DNA of 64,000 nt from Porites lobata. Lineage: Eukaryota > Cnidaria > Anthozoa > Scleractinia > Poritidae. A model generated the notes under the pieces. It saw only the letters and a list, made by a program, of their open reading frames with translations. It ran no database searches and was not told the origin of the DNA. The stretch is taken from contig CALNXK010000328.1 in assembly GCA_942486035.1 (NCBI GenBank), positions 135,001-199,000 on the forward strand, in the 5' to 3' direction. The position numbers and the translations under genes were made by a program. Position 1 is the stretch's first letter. Each line of letters opens with the position of its first letter. Shown here one piece after another: positions 1 through 12,100 of this stretch.

Positions 1-755
1 GTAGGGACACCATGATTGCTTTCACTCCCAACGACATGAAAAAACGTCATGGAAGTTAGAAAATGCCAACAGTCAGGATTTTGATGGTGTACAACTTGCA
101 AGTTTCTTTACTCTTATAGACCAAAAATATGAGATCAAATTATTCAAATTTTGCAGCAAAAAACGTGGTTCCACTTCCTGTCAAAACGGGGAAGTTGCAT
201 TCATCTTTAACGTTCGATTCGAGATAACTCGACTTCCTCCCCCAAGAAAAAAATCCTTCTGGCGGCATAATAAATCCTTTATTTACCAGGTTTGTCAGGC
301 AAAGATGGCTAGAAATTTCATTCATCCACCAAATCAGGAATTATTATTGTTACATGTATTGCAAAACTATCAAAAATATAGAATTAAAGAAATACAAACG
401 TATATTCGTGCGTGCAATGTAGAGTTTACAAAAGGTTTATCCTACTACAGGATTTGACAGGGTCGATTTCATTTGTAATGCGTCTCTGTGAAATCTGTAA
501 GAACTGTCCAACAATTAAATCAATAACCATTATGGAACATGCACTAGCCAAGATACTAGTCTGTGCGGAAGGTGCCTTGGTCAACTTTAAACTTTCTTCA
601 CGGAAAAAGGTCTAATTTGACCGAGAATTAGTTAAAAAATGGTCTTTGACCAGAGAAGACTGTGTCTTTAAAATGTCATCGACCACGTACCAGAGGAAAA
701 TGTTCGAAAATGACAAAACGTATTGGTTTCACCGCTCTAGCTCCAGTGCATTACT
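1..755. other. Downstream flank of the spondin gene
   Basis: No gene or clear repeat found. It probably holds the 3' UTR of the minus-strand spondin gene. Confidence 0.5.
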
Positions 756-3700
756 CTAGAACAGCACGCCCATGATTGCAAGCAACGAGACGGACAGGAA
801 GGCAAAAAGGCCTGCCGACAAGCCTGGGGCACTAGCTGTAGTTGTTGCTTGTGTCGTTGTTGTTATCATTTCTTCGCGCGTGAAAGTGACTGTAGCAAAG
901 ACTTTATCGGCATCTGCGCCCATCTGGGTATCACTACTTGAAGTGATACGCTTGATGACGTCAACAGGGTTAGTCTCCATGTTTTCTGATGTAAAGTTTC
1001 GCCCACTATCCGTCCCAGCATCCCACGGAAGAAGGTTCATTATCATCATTTCTTTCCATCCATTCGTTCCACAGAGATCATAGCTGTCAACTCCAACGAA
1101 CCAATCAGGTGAAGGTGCGATCATGCTGATTAGAGAGACCATGGAGTACATGTTTTGTACCATGATTTTTGTGCTATTGTAGCCATTTGGAGTGCTTACT
1201 GCCCCGGTTGTATAGACATTGGAGACAAACCCGGGCTTTTCCATCATCATAACTTCGTTATACAATGTTCCTTCCATTCCTGTAAAAGGAAAATAAAAGC
1301 AAATTTGATATTAAAAAGTGAGGCAAAGGCAAAGTACACGGGTGAATTGGGGGTGGAGGGTGGGCAAGGGTGTAGTCAGTCAAGTCTCTTTAGATCAGTC
1401 CATAACAAAAAGACAACAAACAGACAAAAAAGTGAAAAGGACCGAAAATATAACTGCCATAGCATTGGAATGGTGTTTTGTATCACCAACTTTATTTACA
1501 AATAAACATTGCCAATTCTTGTACAGTGATTTTTGTGGTTTTTTATTTTCATTTTTTCCAAGTGTCATGTTTTTTTATGTGTTAATGTTTGTCTCAGCTT
1601 TTATTAGCGCTTTAGATATGCATATTTATTATATAGACACGAGTGTTTTACTGAAAAATATACCACTCGTAAAATTCATGAAAACTACATCCGGGACCGG
1701 AGTGGTTCATCTTCCATAATCTCACACGTCAGTTTATCGATGACGTAATTTCGGTGATTTCCCTCCAAAACTTGTAGGCGTCTTGCGTCCTTTGAATTTT
1801 AATTACACTTTTCTCAAAGCTTTGCTTATACTTTGTCAATGTAGAGCCCTATTCAGCTCAGTGTTATTTCTCAAGATTATTGTAAACGATGTCTTATATT
1901 GCTGTACCGTAAATGTGAGCCGTCACAATTACCGTTACCGAATAAAAATCTATTATTTTATCGATGTCTTTTTGTCTATATAATAAAAAGAACATTACAC
2001 GGCGGCTTGAAGATACAAATTTTATTTTCTCGTGGCAAAAACACTATTTTACTCACCCGCTGCGCTCGTTCGTGACAACAGATTGGTTTGCCACTCGAAA
2101 ATAAAATTCATATCTTTGCGCAACCGTGTAATATCCTCTATCTATTTAGCGCTATATAAAGAAATATATTATTATTCATAATCATGAGCTCAGTGATTCA
2201 TGATAGTCAGTCAATAAGTCAATCTGACAATTAGGTGAGATTTTTGCCACACGGATTCATTGAAAGAGCGTTCTAGTTGGAATAATAGGCCTTTAGCAAG
2301 TAACCTTGGTCCCGGTTATGAAAAATTCTGTTAGAGGCTTAAGTTTGTCTAATTTTCCCGCTGTAATTTTTTTCCCTCCGCATACCCATCAGTGTAATCA
2401 CTTAGAGAAATCTTACTAGTAAGAAACTCTTAAAAATTGACGCACCTGTTTCCGCAACTTTCTTGACACCCGGTGAGGCTCTGGTCATATCACTCCACAT
2501 TTTGTATTTGTACGAGTGAGTAGCAATGACGAGAGGGGAGAACTTGGCTCCAGTCGGCCATCCATTGGGGTGTGTAGCCTGTGACCACTTCGCCTCAAAC
2601 TTGACTGTGTAATAGTACATGCCACTGCATTGATTCATGGTTGGTTTGTTTTGTCTCACGAACATCATCTTACCCAGTGTTGGTATTGCTGACGCGGAAA
2701 GATTCATAAAATCTGTTGGTGGTGCAAGTTTATTGATCATGCTGATATAACCGGGAGGCATAGTCGGATTATTCGCAGCCATGAAAGTTGTCCCGTTGTC
2801 GGTGCCAGCATCCCAGGGTTGTAGATTATAAATTGTGTGACTGTCCATCCACATTCCGCTCGAGGTGTCACAAAGGGATACCTTCTTAATTCCAGTGAAC
2901 CAATCAGGTGATGGCGCAAGCATGGTGACAATAGATACCAAAGGAAAGTCCTGTGTGACTTCGACGTCGATATTCATCTCGCTACCTGTGCCTGCAATTC
3001 CATCCATAGACTTGATTAACTTCCAGGCCGTCTTGTTGTACATGATTCGCTGCATTATTTCCGCCTCCAGTGTTGATGAATTACCTGAGGAAAAACGGGA
3101 TAATAAATGTCATTATCCATTCAAAAATATTTCTACATTTGTGATTGGCTCAACACACCTATATGCAAAAACGAAGTCGTATACTTATTCCGGTGAAAGC
3201 GAAAGAATAAATGGTTATAGTATACGAAGTTCGTCTAAAAAGATGACAGCTGTTAAGAAAGTACTTGGGCAGGTTAAACGCAAGAGGAGCCCATTGTTTG
3301 GTTTGAAATTGTGGACTAATTAACAGAAAGGACTTTGGACTAACAATTACCACTTCGTTTGACGGTTGACGGAATGTTGCCGTTTGACGGTTGAGGGTTA
3401 ACCCTTTTACCTTCTGTGCTAATGACTTTTTTTTTTGCTCTGGACAGTCACTGGGGCGCCCAACGTCAATTTTCGGAAAATATCTGTTCGGAAGACAATT
3501 TGAGATCTAGAATTTTCGGAACATTTGTTGTAAAATTTCTTGCTTGCCTGCCTCTCCTACGATTATCGAACATCTAAAAAATGGTATAATTGCCCATTTT
3601 TAAAGGATTTTTACCCTAAAATGGTCACCTAGAATTTTCAGGAGCCTTTTTTCTGGCTGAAATTTTCTAAACGGTAAGTTTTGATCCCTATAATTTTCGG

Positions 3701-4543
3701 ATCACTAGACTTTCAGCTACGAAATCCGAACAGATAAAAATTTTTAGGGTAAAAAAATATGCCTTTATCTACCGTTTAAATACTAAAATACGTTTAACAA
3801 TGCTATGTTTAAGTGGTTTTGAACTATATTCTCGTTGGGTGCCCCTGGAGAGTGCAAGAAGTATTGGGTAACTTTTAAATTTTCACTCGATAAAATTCCT
3901 AAACTGGAAAGTTATAAACGGACTTAGCGCTGAGTATTTTCAAACAGTTCGCTAAGCTTCTCTTTATTTTGAAGTTAACAAAATCATAAACCGCTTACCA
4001 AGCGCCAAATTTTATAAGGTGACATACGGCGGGTTAGACTTGCTACAAGTCGACCTCACGAGTTTCTTAGCGAGTTATAGGCCGCGCAAGCGAGAGGTCC
4101 TGCGCCATATTAAATCGGACGAAGGACTTTTTTGAAAGTCTAACGGGGGGTTTGTTTTAAGCCAGTATCGCTTAACTAGGAGGCTTCTATTTTTCAGCCA
4201 AAGTTTTGTCCTCCATTATTGCAAATCTTGTTTTAATTTCATCTTTAAGCTCAATGAAATGTAACATTAAAAAAGCGAGCTATTCACCTTCTTCAGCAAC
4301 ATCTTTAACCCCTGGAGAGGCCATCATTCCCCCATCCCAAATAGTGTAGTTATCTCCGTGCGAGGCACCAACCAAATTAGAAAATCTGCCGCCTAATGGC
4401 CAAGCATAGGGATGAGTCATCATACTCCAGTTGCCATAAAATGCCAAGTGGTACGTGGCTACACCTGCACATTTGTATGGAGCAGCCGAATACGCTACTG
4501 ACAAAAAGCCGCAAAGGGCGACAAAGAAAACTGTCCCCGCCAT
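756..4543 (-). CDS. Tandem Spondin_N-domain protein, secreted and probably GPI-anchored (472 aa)
   Basis: Coding exons 4543-4288, 3084-2446 and 1279-756 join in frame (both introns phase 1, GT..AG) into 472 residues. An N-terminal signal peptide (about 1-20) is followed by two Spondin_N domains, about residues 24-205 and 236-430. Both carry the family signatures APSPDWF (142 and 353) and PWDAGTD (175 and 383), and each begins with a Cys followed by a Y-x(4-5)-W-S strand. A Thr-rich linker (437-446) and a hydrophobic C-terminus (about 452-472) with no charged tail suggest GPI attachment, or less likely a tail anchor. Spondin_N is an extracellular adhesion and matrix domain first defined in F-spondin. 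There are no thrombospondin or reelin domains, so this is not an F-spondin orthologue. The ATG at 4543 is preferred because it opens the signal peptide; a GTG upstream in frame is irrelevant. A possible poly(A) signal (TTTATT on plus) lies at 276-281. Family call is firm, biological role unknown. Confidence 0.88.
1992..2134. mobile_element. MITE in spondin intron 2
   Basis: Ends ATTACACGGCGGC and its complement, with TTTTATTTTCTCGTGGCAAA arms. A relative of a family with CGAGTGGCAAA ends; similar pieces lie at about 1630-1690. Confidence 0.65.
3452..3846. mobile_element. MITE of the GGGGCACCCAACG family, copy 1
   Basis: About 395 bp with short inverted ends GGGGCGCCCAACG..CGTTGGGTGCCCC, in intron 1 of the spondin gene. 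Highly similar to 23214-23608. Confidence 0.75.
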
Positions 4544-7500
4544 GTTGATGATCACCGTCGCCGGACCTCACCAGATCTTCACTTTGAAAACCTTCACTGA
4601 TGTGAGAGGGCGCTCCCTAACTCATTCGTTTAAGAAATGTCATCTTGCATTGTTATATTGTTCTACAATTTTTGCTGACGCACCTAAGATGCCTTGTCAT
4701 GCTTGGTGTACCAGCTTAGTTAGCCTACTTGGCCACAAAATTCTTCAAGAAATCTTTGTCCACGACCAAAATGCTTTTTTCCTTTACATCTTATCTAACC
4801 TCTATGAACTTTTTCGCACTGTTGAAAGATCCTTGAATTTTTTTCCAAACCTTAATTCTTCATTTTGTTACGAAGTAACTTTTTTCGTATGAGGAATTTG
4901 AAGCAAGTATACGTAATAGTTTCTTTGTTTGTAAGAACAATGGAGATCGAACTCTTTGGTAATCGAAGAAGCCTCAGGGAAGCATGACAAAGCACTTGTG
5001 TTCAATATAACCGGGATGACAGATATTATAGCGAATTGTAAGTTGCGGTTATTAAACAAAAAAGTCGCCACAAAACGTTCTGTAATTTCTTTATTTTTCT
5101 GATCTGGGATTCAACTTTTGTACGATTTTGCGTGCAGTTATGTTATTATAAATAACAAATATACCGATGATATCAACTGACGTTACAAATGCACCTGTTT
5201 GTGCGCTAGTTTGTTTTGCTTGCCCGTCGCGTCGCAACATCCTAACAATATCCGTTAACAACAAAAAATGCTTTCGTGATATGAACTTAACATATTTTAA
5301 AGTAATTGTAAGGAATAACTTACATTTTAGAAAAACGTTGGCGGTAAAAAAGAAGCTTGATTAAAAAAAAAAACTTTTCGAGTTCTGTAGAGCTGGATTA
5401 CAGAAGAAATGATGTCGTTATATGCTGCGATTTAAAAATACGAATTTAGAACTATTTTCTCAACAATATTCAAGCCAACGAAAAGAGTCTGCATATTACG
5501 TCGTTTCACGGAAACCTTCTACCCCATAACCTGCTCATAGTATGTAGCGATACCTTTTCCCAAATCTAATTGTTAGCAGTTGGTAAAAAGTGTACTAATG
5601 GACGTGTATTTTTGGGCCGCCTGAGTCCACATGCTAATTAACAAGCGTATATAGCCAATATAGCCCACCCATTCTTAAAATATTCAAACTGAGTAAACAA
5701 GAAAATAAACTTTATCGTTAATAGTACGTTAAATGAAATGGTTTGTAGGAAAATCAAGTTGTTACTGAACTTCAAATGTCTCCAGATAGCTCAAGTATTT
5801 GAGGCTACAAAATAAGTCGACCATGTATTGGATGGTCAGTGTCGAAATACCTGAAGTACCCAAGAATATATTCTTCGAGACCACACTGGTTCAAAGGGTG
5901 CGACTTATATTAAAAACCCGCTCCAAAAAAGAACCTGGATTGTGACTATATCGAACAAGCATGCAGTTAGGTTTTTATATTGGAGGAGTAGGGAAACACA
6001 CTAGTTTTAAAAAAACCTTATCAAACAATAATTGATATTGACTGTGTGTATGTAGCCGTCCGTCCGGCAATATTACTGTCCTCAAAATAATCTGGTAACT
6101 TCTCAGTTTAGCACGTTTATTTTTTGTAATATAGACTCCCACGACAAAGTGAATGAAATTGCTTTCAAGAAAGATAAAGAAATGAGATAAGGAACAGTAT
6201 TCAACAAATAATTATGGCAAGAAATGGTCTGGCATCAGAGGCTCACAACGACGGCTTTTCTACGAACCTGAACGTTCAACTAAAGCCTTTTCCAATTCTT
6301 TCAGTTTAGGGCTCTAGGGCTTTCTTAGAACCTTCCCGAAAATCTTATTCTCATACCTCTCTCCGTCAGATCTTTAGAACAGAAAATTTTAGGGAGCCTG
6401 TTTTTCGAAGCCAAGTATGGGGAGTCAAATTTGAATAAACCCATTTTGCGGAAGTTGTGTGGACGTTAAAAAGGAAAATTAAGAAATGTTAGGTAATGGA
6501 CTGAAAAGTTAATTAAGAAAATTTTAACCTTTCTCGAGCTATAGAAATTTCCAGGCAATGTTTGCTTCCTCAAACAGATATATGACACACTGAACAGTCG
6601 TTAGATTGTTCAAATTCTCGATGCAAGGTTTGAACACGCAATTTAAAGCCTTTTGCTCAAATGTTTGCCTGGAATGAGTTTTTCTGTGGCTAGAAGATAT
6701 GTTTTTAGTTTTTAAACGTTTTGATGAAAGGAGAGTGTCGAGAGTCATTTTATACCTACACGAAATTAATCGCGCGCCATTGCCGATAAGCAGTACCTGT
6801 CTTTGTAAATTACTTGTTTGAAATTTGCTTCGTAAATCTACATTTCGAAACAGCACCGAATTCAGTATAGCCGATGAAAATTGCCATCCCTGCACACGTT
6901 TAAAAACTCAAATCTTATATATGCCACATTTATGATTCGCAAATTCTTCGCCATTGCAAGCCATCGGTCACACTTGCTTACATTTTAATCGGCCTCTGTG
7001 GCCCGACTGAACTGTTGGAGCCAGCGTGTTTAATTATCAAATAGCAGATGTAATCAACCTTAACTGCTTATTGAAAAAAATTTCCATGAACACAATTACC
7101 TATCAGACGACATTAAGTAGGCCTTTTTGTTTTGTTTGTTTGTTTTTTTTGCAGTAAAAAAAGATTTTCAAAAGATAAGCGAGGGAGTTTAAGAACTTTC
7201 ATGATTTCAAAAATGTACATATTATTTTTCCTGTTTGAAATAATGAAGGTTAACGTGACTTTTTTTTTTTTAAAAAAAAATGCGATATGTGAGATTTGAA
7301 GAGGTTCATGTCTAAAACGCAAGTAGTTTTTAATCTAAACTAGTAATTGTCTAGTGAATCAGTCGAGTGCTTCCTTACAGAATCATATCACGTATGTTCA
7401 GGCTCGATCAAAAAGTGTTGAAAAGAGTCTCTACTTCAATATTTTTTAAAGAAATATTCTGATGAGACGGATATAAAGCTAATAGAAAACGAATTGAAAC

Positions 7501-7581
7501 GATGTGTTTTGTTGCGTTACTTACTGTTGTTCTAAAACGTGATAGATATATCTTTCTGGATTTATGAAAACATGGCTCCAG
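4544..7581. other. Intergenic, unassigned
   Basis: AT-rich, with only short open frames that show no domain. The first few hundred bases would be the spondin promoter; no TATA box stands out. Confidence 0.5.
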
Positions 7582-7960
7582 TGAGTAAGTAAGTAAGTAA
7601 AGCCTTTATTTGAAGAGGGTAGCACCTAATAGCCAAAGGCTAATAAACTTGTGGCCCTCATAAACAAGTGTCTAAACAACTGCTAAAGATCCTATGCTAA
7701 GTGTATCCTTGGTACCAAGACTTTGACCCTCCCCACCCAGGACAATGGGTGACTGTCTGCACCTCCCACTGAGCTCTGCATTTATCATGATAATCATTCT
7801 CAGCAAAGGCCTGATTCAGCTGGCTACGGCAAATTAAGACCAAGGTACTCTCTAGTCAAAGCCTCCACTGAACACTGCTGCTTTTTGAAGGGGCTTTGTC
7901 AAAGCAGCCCCCACCCTACCCCACTAGTTTTGACCCCAGGGTCTTATCCACCCACCCACT
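7582..7960 (-). mobile_element. LINE 3' fragment with AAGT microsatellite tail
   Basis: On the minus strand the sequence ends GGCTTTACTTACTTACTTAC, a tail typical of CR1/L2-like LINEs. No ORF2 is recognisable upstream. Confidence 0.5.
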
Positions 7961-8982
7961 GTTAGGGCAGTCCCTGGGCTATCCAACAACAACAACAACA
8001 AGTTTTTCGCCTGGACCCGGGCTGCGCCCGGCGCGAGGCAAAAACCTAGTGGTCACGTCTAACGAAATCAGAAAAACATAATTATAATAATAATTTTTTT
8101 CTCCTCGGCGATTTGCGCCTCGTTAAGGCGGCTTCGCCGCGAACCATCAGTATCGATAAGAAAAAAATATCCTCTGAAACCCAGGGTAGCGAAGCAAGCG
8201 TTTCCGTTTGGTTTCGGAGTAAAAAAAGACAGTGGAAAGGGATTTTTTTCGGTTTTGACAGCGCGAGAAATGACTCTTGTTCCTCATTCTTTGCTCCTGA
8301 ACCGCACAGAAACGCTTGCTACGAAGGCTATTATCTTGTCTGCATGGCGCACGTTTCTTCTAACCGCCGGAAGAGATTGGATTTTGTATGGTTGAACCAA
8401 TGAGAGAATTATTGACAACATACTGCAATCCGCTTGGTGTAAAATCACAATACTGCAACTTAAAATAAAAATTCCCGCAAAACCGCACCAAAAATCGAGC
8501 CGAAAACCGCAAGCTTATGCCCCCCTCCAACGGGAAAGAACTTTTGATTACTAGGCGAGGCGGAACTGAACAAATATAATCAGCTTGAATGTACATAAAT
8601 GTTCAACATACGTCCACCAAACTGTTATACATCTTGAGTTTATTCAGTTTTTCTGAGTTTTTGCTGGCCGATCAGGGGCAGTAATCTATAAAACAAGGGC
8701 GAAATCGTTGCAAAGTTTACAAGAAACCAGACAACCCTTGCCTGATCGTTACCGAACCGCGGAATGTTCAAATTCCAAACTCCTTATCTGGACAGAAAGA
8801 TATTTAGGCACTATATCTTCTTGGCTTTACCGCTTCTTTGAGCTTCAGGACCTTTATCATTCACATCCCACTCCTCGCTACTCCTGTCATATCCAGGGTA
8901 ATCGGGACGGGATAAAGTCAAGTTCCCGAAGTTCCTCGTCCAATTCACCAGGCTACTAAGCTAACAAAAGGAGACAAAAAAG
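7961..8982. other. Upstream region of DPF
   Basis: Locally GC-rich (8000-8160) with GGCGGCTTCGCCGCGAACC palindromes of repeat origin. Likely holds the promoter and the missing first exon, but neither is demonstrable. Confidence 0.4.
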
Positions 8983-9131
8983 ATGGCGACGCGAGTGGTG
9001 CATCGCGAACCAAGAGATCCTCAGTTTGTATTTTGTTTTTTTTTTGTCTTATTGCTCTCATATTACCTACATGGTATTTGCTTCAAGCGTGAAGGATTTT
9101 TCTGAGGAATATTTGGTGTTTCTTTTTCAAG

Positions 9132-12100
9132 GGAACTATATAAAGATGCTCTGGAAAATGTGTCGGCCTACAACTCCCGGCTTCGTTTTGAACGGCGGCT
9201 TCGCATTCCCTTTATCGATGCTCAAACGGGAATCGCTATGAACAATTGCAACTTATGGATTAGTAAACTAGAACGCCGGCCTGGAAAGACACCTCAGTAC
9301 ATTTACAGCTACCCGGCAAAGAGATGGCGAAAGAAAAAACGACCCACTCCTGTTGAACGCGCAAGCGAGGTCAAAGTTGCGGAAACGGGGGGTAAGTCGT
9401 TAAGGTGTTGTCAGGGGAGGGGAAGGGATAGCCAACTCTCTCTCTCTTAAACGGAGACCTTAAGGGCTGGCGCTTTGAGTTAGCCATCGAGAGATGTCTG
9501 TCTTACAGAGACTTGACTAAAATGAGTTAAACTGGTAGGAATCAACTCTGGGTGTCTGTGTTAGCAAGGTGTCTGTTAAACCTGGTTCTCATATGCCAGT
9601 GAAGTACCCACGATGTAGCCGCAGGTACTGCCTACAATACTACTCCGGTTTATGTGGACATAACGCCACCAGCAACAAGAAACGTTGCTTGTGTGCCTGT
9701 GAAGTCAAGCTTGAGTAAACTTCGCAGGCAAGCAGGCGCTAAAGACTGACACGGCCACGGTGACTTCTGTTCTCATATTGGAACAGTATCACAGGCAGTA
9801 CCAGCAGCTACAGCTACTGTATGTTGCAGGTAGTTCGGCGGCATATGAGAACTAGGCTACAGCCTGCTCAACTGATGAAAATAAACTTCTGATTAAGTCT
9901 GTCTGCAAACCAGCACAGAAATCCCAGCTGAATAATAGGATTTGAGTAGGTGCCATGGTTGGACAGTTTGCTAATCAGGTTGACAGGACATTTGGAAAGA
10001 GAAAGAAATGCTCTTCCAGTAGTTCATCGGGGACCCAGAACAATGATCCTGGGGCTGCTTTGCAGACGTCAATAACCAAGGTTACAACATGTACATCACC
10101 CAAAGCAAAATATAAAAATGAAAAAGGGAGCCAATTACCCTTACTCTAAAAATCAGCTTCTAGCGGTGTATAAACCAATAAAACTTATATGTTTAGCATT
10201 GTATCATGATTGTGTCTGGTAGTCATAATAGTATAGTAAGTATTTTTCAAAACAATTCTCCCCCCTTAAAAAATGGCATCGTTCATGTACAACAGTGGTA
10301 GATCTACAATCTTGGACAGTTTTTAGCTAGGAAAGCTAACTGGGGACACTAAATAAAATCATTAATGTTGTGGTTCGATTGTATCCTTGGTTTAATTTTT
10401 ATTTTCTTTTGTTTCAAACTCATTACCTACATTACCATACCTAAAAACAAAAGAAAATAAAAATTAAAACAAGGATAAAATTGAACCACAACATAAACAT
10501 CAAAATGAGAAACAGCTCCCGCCCAGAATCGAATTCGGGACCTTCTATGCGCCAGGCCGTTTAGTTACCACTATGTGGGCACACAAATCCACCATTGTGT
10601 CACATCCCTACCTCCCCATTATGGCTACCCTTCGACACACCGTTTTCCTTTTATCCCCAGGTTGCTGTTGTGGAGAGGTGTAACAATAATCTTTGTCAAT
10701 GCATTAGTGTACCTTGTAAGCTTTTGTTTTTTTTTTTCCTAGAGCAAAATACAAGCACTATGGAAGTCATGGACACAGAAGGAGTCTTTGCTGAGGAATC
10801 AGAGGTGGACCTCACCAAGGAAACTGCTGTAGAGGAGGCAGTGAGAACTGTAGACAGTGAAGATGAGGAAGATGTGCAGGATGATGGTGGTACATTGTCC
10901 TCTGATGATGAAGATTTTATTGTTGGTAAATAGAAATAATAATAATGATGATGATAATAATAATAATAATATATTAATAATAATAATAATAATAATAATA
11001 CGAGTGATTAACTGGGGAGTCTGATTTGTTTAATCACGAGAATGATTACAGACTGAATTGGATGACACGAAGTTCTGTTATCAATTAATCATAACTTTAA
11101 AAAAATTTGTCATATATAAGGCTCTTTTTTCAAATCAAAAACACAAGAAATTCCAAAAGCTCTTTTTTTTGGCCAGCAGTGAAAAAAAGCCATTTAAGCG
11201 TGTGCATGTTGGCGCATACTGTCCGATTACTTAGGCATGACACGTACTGTCCAATTAAACTGTCCTATTAAGGCTGAAATTAGGGCTGTTGATAGCCAAT
11301 CAGATTTGAGGATTTTGTTATAGTTTTGATTATAATAATAATAATGATAATAATAATCTTTTATTTTATTGATAACAAAGCTAATTATTAAAAACCTCTA
11401 ATAATAACAATAATGATATAACAATAGTTATAATACTTAATATCATCCCCTCCCCTTATGGGGATTTTCAAGGATAATGATATAAATAATTCAGTGAAAT
11501 ATAACATGGTTAAGAATCACAACAACATTACTGGTAGGAGGTGAACCAATAATTATTGGTTATTCACAAGCCTGACTGTGGATTTGAAAGAACAATCCAG
11601 CTACATGTAGTTGTCTGGGTGTTGGGACTTGAAGTTGGGGCCTTTGGATTGCAAGTGCACAGCTCTAAATGCCTAATCATGCTGCCTCCATGAAAAAAAA
11701 AAAACCACTTAAAATACAGTACTCTCTGTATGATTCTGTGGGTCTTGTTTTTTTAGACAAAAACAAATTTTGGTTTGAATACTGTGAGGGAAATTGGGGC
11801 CAAATGAAAACCACACTCACACCATCTGAGACACAAACAAGGTGGTGCATTGTCCTCTGATGACGAAGATTTTATTGTTGCTAAAATAATGTAACATGTC
11901 AGTTCTGGGGGTCTTCATTTCTTAGGAAAAAATAGGTTGGGGTAAAAACTGCAAGGAAATTGGGGCAAATTGAAAACTACACCAAGGTTGCTAGAGACAT
12001 GCATCATGTCAAGCTTAGTAAAATCACTAGAGTCTGTTAAAATTTGCCTTATCAATCACCTACTCACATCTTATCTGAGTACTTGTGTTATTTAATCTTG

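Noticed and set aside
1155..1719. Plus-strand ORFs overlapping the spondin gene
   Set aside because: Antisense shadows of a well-supported minus-strand exon and its intron.
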